The notes beneath the pieces are model-generated. The model ran no database searches. It worked only from the letters and a program-made list of their open reading frames with translations, and had not been told where the DNA came from. Shown piece by piece: positions 22,177 through 26,400 of a DNA stretch of 26,400 bases. Position 1 is the first letter of the stretch. Each line of letters begins with the position of its first letter. Position numbers and translations under genes: made by a program. The DNA comes from Bigelowiella natans CCMP2755 (taxonomy: Eukaryota; Cercozoa; Chlorarachniophyceae): positions 1 to 26,400 of the forward strand of contig ADNK01001235.1 of assembly GCA_000320545.1 (NCBI GenBank), read 5' to 3'.

Positions 22177-23047
22177 GCCAGCGGTCTAATGAATATGTTT
22201 CCGGCTATCGCGCAAACCCCCCCCGGGGGCCTAGCTTTCCGATCCTCGGCGTGGTAGGCGAGCGCACGTGGCGAGCGTTGTTCCGTTGGGGGAGAGGTCT
22301 GAGTCAGGTCTGTTCGAAGGTGTGTTTCGATTGTTGCCTTTTGTGGAATTTTACTACCCGAAGAACATCCTAGATATATGCATATACTTCGAGGACTACA
22401 AGTTGTCTTAATGGATGAAAACATCTTGCATTAATTCAGTGTGGGATACAGTCTATTTCCGACCTGGTGATGGTTATGCTTGGTGCAGGCGGATGCAATA
22501 TTTTCTCCCAAAGAAAAAGACATTTTAATTCATGGTAAAATATCTATTTTGCAGTCACAATTTAGTTTAGTGTTGCTAATATTGTATTTTCTCTGCGTGC
22601 GGTTGGGGAGCTTCTCCAAGCGACTTCCGTGCCCCCCCTCTCTACTGAGTTGAAAGAAGCCAACGCAGCGACGCGGCGACGCGTACGTGCCGGTGTGCCT
22701 TGTGTAATTCCTGTGTGCGAATTTTTGGTGCTCCATGTGCTTGCTTTGTGCATGCTCTGTGTGCTTTGTGTGGATGCGTCGTGCATGTTTGACATTGGGC
22801 GAAAGGTGGAGCTTTGAGTGTAAAAAGCGATAGACAATCCAATCTCAGCACCAATGTGGCAACACATGTCATCAGCTGCGCTCTTATCACATCCCTACCC
22901 TTCCTCCTCTCCCTCCCTTCTTCCTTTTGTCTTCCTCCAGGCTGCGAATACTTCCGAGGTCAGTCACACTAAACGCGTGCAGGAGGTGTGCACAAGACAG
23001 GGTTCTGCCCTTCCCCAGCGCTACCAGCAGTAGCAGCAACAAGCAGT
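22177..23047. promoter_or_regulatory. Divergent upstream region, unknown gene / MIOS
   Basis: About 870 bases with no credible exon. The part at 22,560-22,830 again has the GTGC/TGCATG/GTGTGC-rich character of the two convergent gaps. A CT-rich tract runs up to an AG at 22940 (TCTTCCTCCAG), which could be the acceptor of a 5' UTR intron of MIOS. Promoter role is inferred from the divergent arrangement. Confidence 0.4.
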
Positions 23048-24567
23048 ATGCTTTTTCACACACAAGGAAGAACCATTGTCGAATGGTCTCCGCACTACAC
23101 CTCCCGCTTCGCTTTTGCGTCCCGAAACATCCTCCTCTACGACATCGTGGATAATAGCGAGGAGGCAGATGGGGGGGGGGAGGTCGCCGCCGCTGAGATT
23201 CTCAAGAACAATCATTCATCGTTGGACGACGAGAAGAAAAGGGGGAGTAGTAGCAAGTATAGCAGCGCCCCTTCTACACGAGACTACATCGATATTTCTC
23301 GCAGCAGAGGGGGGGATAACGATGCTCCCCCCCCCCGTCAGAATCATCCCGATATAGCGGCTGTAGGTAACCACCGTATGAAGCTTGTTGATACAGTGGC
23401 TGTTGCTGATCCCGTTCGATGCCTCGAATGGTCGCCGGATCCGGTACCACACAGCAACAACGACCGAACAACAGCTTTCTTTTTCACGCACGAGGAGGAG
23501 GGAAAACCTGTGTATTTTCTTTTCTAAATCCCGTATGGTAAATGATCATTATTGAGCTATAGATTACCATTATCAAGGTGTGAAAAAGGTTATAATTTTT
23601 TTGACAAACACACCTGTTCTTGTCGATCCTGCCTTTTACTTGAAGAACCAACCGGAGTTGTTCGCCGTGGCGACGGTCGGGAGTTTGTCGCTGCTGCGTT
23701 TTCAGTACGGAAAGGTGAGCAACCAGGCCCCGTCGATGTGTTGTGAGCGATGTGCGTGTACTAGCAATTCAAAGGCAGCACGCAAAGCTTTGTGGCGATC
23801 GTGCTGAATCCCCTCTTCACCATTCGTAATAATCTCCATAAACGCACACGCAGCGTGTGCTCGTAGACTGTGCCCCCCGGTTCCGAGCGAGCTGCAATGC
23901 TCTGTCCTGGAATCCTTTCGACCCATCGAAGCTGGCCGTTGGTACTAGCAACAATTAGTCGCGATAGCGGCAGAGACAGTAGTAGTAAGAGGCGGATGCG
24001 AAGAAGAAGAAGAAGAAGAAGCAGAAGGGAGATTTCCAATGATCTTTGATCGTCGTCCATTCTTATCGAAACTTGATTATCCTCGCTCCACCCCATCTCC
24101 CCTCCCTAGGCCTAGACAAGACACGTACCTCTTACTCAACCCTGGTATTCGACATCGCGAGGGAGACGACCGCGGGTGATAATATGGTCAACTCCGCAGC
24201 AGCAGCCGGAGGAGGTGGAGGTGGAGGTGGAGGAGGAGGAGGAGGGGCAGGAGGGGGGGGAGGGGGGGCAGGTGGCGCGATATCAAAAGGAACATCCATC
24301 CCAAACGCTGCTCTTAGTGGTGTGCGGCAGCGACAGCTTGGAGGAGAGACCGGGGCGATGATCCGCGGAGAGAGGGGGGCTGGGCAGCAACAGCAGCAGC
24401 CGCAGCAGCAGCAGCAACAACAACAACAACAAGGAGGGGGAGGGAAAGGAGGTGGGGGTCACGAGTGGGGCCGACCGTATCGTCAGATGTCGTTTTGTGA
24501 AACCACTTCGGCTTTGAAATGGTTTCCGACTGAGCGCAGCGTCCTTGGGGTATGTTTTGTGTGCGCT

Positions 24568-24605
<38 letters not shown>

Positions 24606-24928
24606 CGAGCACGGACGGCGCAGCTTTTACTACTCTTCTTTTCCTCTTCACCGCCTCTCTCGCTCTCTTACCACCCTCCCTATTCCTCCTCCTCCTCCTG
24701 TCCTTAGGTTGGAACCAACAGGTGGCTGCGAGTATACGACGTTAGAACGGACCTCAAGAAGGTGCTGTTGCTTGTTGTTCGCGAGTAGTAGTAGCAGTAG
24801 TAGTAGCAGTTTAGTTGTAGTAATAGTAGTGTAGATTCAACCATTTCCTTCGCTAAGATCGATTGTTTGCTTCACAGCTTCCAAGGACGGTGATGGCTCA
24901 TAATCGACTAGTTACGGGGTATGTAAAA

Positions 24929-24971
<43 letters not shown>

Positions 24972-25919
24972 GTATATACATATATACTATTGGACATTCT
25001 GAGGCGTTCGCATTTGTTGCATTATCATCATCATCATAACCATGACAATTACCTGATACACTATGGCCCTATCCTGATGTTCTACCGTCACAACGAATAT
25101 AGACTTGAGTTCGACCACGCGTCCCCATGGCGGCTTGCAACCTACGCCGAAGAGGTGTCAATGCAAAGAGGCGAAAACGATAAGGAGGGGGGGGAGGAGG
25201 AGGAGAGGGGAGAGAGAGAATGGACTGTTTTTACTAGAAATGAAAACTGCAAAATGTAGATCATGGGTAGTAGCCAAAGTACCATTGGAGAGTGGGATCT
25301 TCCTCTTCTCCGGCAAAAGCTATTTCGAGTTTTCCTCCTCCTCCTCCTCCTCCTCCTCCTCCTCCTCCTCCTCCCCATCTCTTCCTCGAATTTTCCCTCC
25401 CTGCTTCCTTCCATTTCTCCGCTCTATATCACCAAATATGTAGTCCCCCCTCCCCCCCCCTTGTTTTTGCTACTACTACTGCCGCCCATCTGTTTCTTCC
25501 TGTTGACGATTGACCCTCCTCGATTTGCGTATAATACATTGCCCAGCCGACGGTGAAAATATGGGACACAAGGTTCTTGAGAACGCCAATCAGCAGGTAA
25601 TGCGTACGCGGCTGCTGCGGATGCAGCTTTAGTACTACTACTACTACTATTACTACTACTACTCTCACTACTATGTTATTTGTTTTTTAAATGAAAATGA
25701 GAAATCATGCTAGCAGCAATGCTGCTACTACATGGCGCCATCGTCACCCTAGTCACCACCGCTGTCACCGCTGCCACCGCTTCTTAATGCTCACTGTCAT
25801 CGTTATCACATTATCTAATTATACCATCAAGATTTGAAGTGGAGAGCAATCCTGTGAGCGTGCGCTGGGCGCCGTACAGAGCGGATCTGCTCTCGGTTGC
25901 AAAATGAAGATATTTATAA

Positions 25920-25958
<39 letters not shown>

Positions 25959-26400
25959 TGAACAATCTGTATCTACCTACGGAGACAATATGCACAATGT
26001 TCTCCTCGCCTCTCCCACTTTCAAGTAGTTTTGCTGCTGTATTTCCTCACCGGACCATTGTCCATATATGTAAATTCATTTATATTTATATTTACCTATC
26101 GAACATGATGCGATGAAACCGTCTACGAATTGTCCTCCTCAGGTTATCACAGAGGGCAACATGGAGGTGCGATTTTTCGAGCTTGGAAAGAAATCGTCGT
26201 CGTCAACACCGACGACACCGACGACACCGACGACACCGACGACCAATTTCGCCACGTCGAAGCACGATTACCTACCACCTTTCCAAGCTCCTCTGGGCGC
26301 CATTCTTGCCAGGAAGGGAACGCCGCGCAGGTGTTGAGAAGGGGGGGGAGGGGGTAGAAAGAGAGAGAGAGAAAGGAAGGGAGTGAAGGAGAGGGAGGAG
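23048..26400 (+). CDS. MIOS: GATOR2 complex subunit MIOS (SEA4), WD40 half, C-terminus beyond right edge
   Basis: MIOS is a WD40 plus RING-like subunit of GATOR2, which relieves GATOR1 inhibition of TORC1 at the lysosome or vacuole. Exons: 23048-23509, 23646-23714, 23854-23941, 24110-24549, 24708-24761, 24878-24918, 25103-25154, 25547-25596, 25832-25895, 26143-26330, all GT/AG and in phase. The beta-propeller blades follow animal MIOS in order: EWSPHYTSRFAFASRNILLY, CNALSWNPFDPSKLAVGLDK, TLVFDIARE, ALKWFPTERSVLG joined to VGTNRWLRVYDVR, FDHASPWRLATYAEEPTVKI followed by WDTR, and NPVSVRWAPYRADLLS joined to VITEGNMEVRFFELG. Exon 4 carries long poly-Gly and poly-Gln runs in the loop before the ALKW strand. 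I prefer ATG 23048 because animal MIOS also begins a few residues before the first blade; ATG 22988 in the same frame is possible. The alpha-solenoid and zinc-binding C-terminal part are outside the window. Confidence 0.89.
24203..24432. repeat. Coding poly-Gly and poly-Gln tracts in MIOS
   Basis: A GGA/GGT/GGG run (about 24,207-24,278) gives more than 20 glycines; a CAG/CAA run (24,385-24,432) gives about 16 residues, nearly all glutamine. Both are in frame inside MIOS exon 4 and lie in the loop between the VFDIARE strand and the ALKWFPTE strand. Confidence 0.9.
24572..24603. repeat. (GT)n microsatellite, MIOS intron 4
   Basis: Dinucleotide tract starting about 20 bases after the donor at 24550. 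Confidence 0.92.
24931..24969. repeat. (AT)n microsatellite, MIOS intron 6
   Basis: Dinucleotide tract about ten bases past the donor at 24919. Confidence 0.92.
25334..25373. repeat. (CTC)n microsatellite, MIOS intron 7
   Basis: Trinucleotide pyrimidine tract in the intron between 25155 and 25546. Confidence 0.92.
25925..25954. repeat. (AT)n microsatellite, MIOS intron 9
   Basis: Dinucleotide tract about 30 bases past the donor at 25896. Confidence 0.92.
26206..26242. repeat. ACACCGACG nonamer repeat, coding Thr-Pro-Thr in MIOS
   Basis: Four tandem nine-base units in MIOS exon 10, encoding a repeated Thr-Pro-Thr after a serine run. Confidence 0.88.

Noticed and set aside
25004-25102. Longer version of MIOS exon 7 starting at 25004
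   Set aside because: It would add a His-rich stretch from an ATC repeat. The acceptor ending at 25102 gives correct phase and exactly the family spacing.

Overview
This is nuclear DNA of a flagellated eukaryote, probably a free-living protist. All six genes I can defend are eukaryotic. Five are spliced by ordinary GT-AG introns; the sixth, RPS25, needs one intron directly after the ATG. One gene (CFAP58) is found only in lineages that build motile cilia, and the intergenic and intronic DNA is saturated with microsatellites. I cannot name the lineage; a stramenopile, rhizarian or similar protist fits, while fungi and flowering plants do not. No rRNA, tRNA, CRISPR or prokaryotic feature was seen.

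Layout. (1) 1-8884, minus: a large gene of 16 or more exons whose spliced protein reads as Integrator complex subunit 2 (INTS2). It is packed with poly-Ser, poly-Gly and similar runs, and its C-terminus lies beyond the left edge. (2) 9146-11448, plus: a two-exon protein kinase with C-terminal leucine-rich repeats. (3) 11449-13739: gene-poor gap with a TGCA/GCATGC-rich composition. (4) 13740-14151, minus: ribosomal protein eS25 (RPS25). (5) 14755-18722, plus: complete seven-exon CFAP58, 882 residues. (6) 18723-19825: a second TGCA-rich gap. (7) 19826 to about 22176, minus: a multi-exon gene I do not recognise. (8) 23048 to the right edge, plus: ten exons of the GATOR2 subunit MIOS, C-terminus missing.

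The genes form three divergent pairs (INTS2/kinase, RPS25/CFAP58, unknown/MIOS), each sharing one short upstream region. Two convergent gaps separate the pairs, and both gaps share the odd TGCA-rich composition. The genes do not form one pathway: they cover snRNA/mRNA 3' processing, signalling, translation, flagellar assembly and nutrient sensing.

Exon coordinates were worked out by hand by requiring GT/AG borders, matching codon phase across each junction, and agreement with family sequence order recalled from knowledge. No alignment was run.
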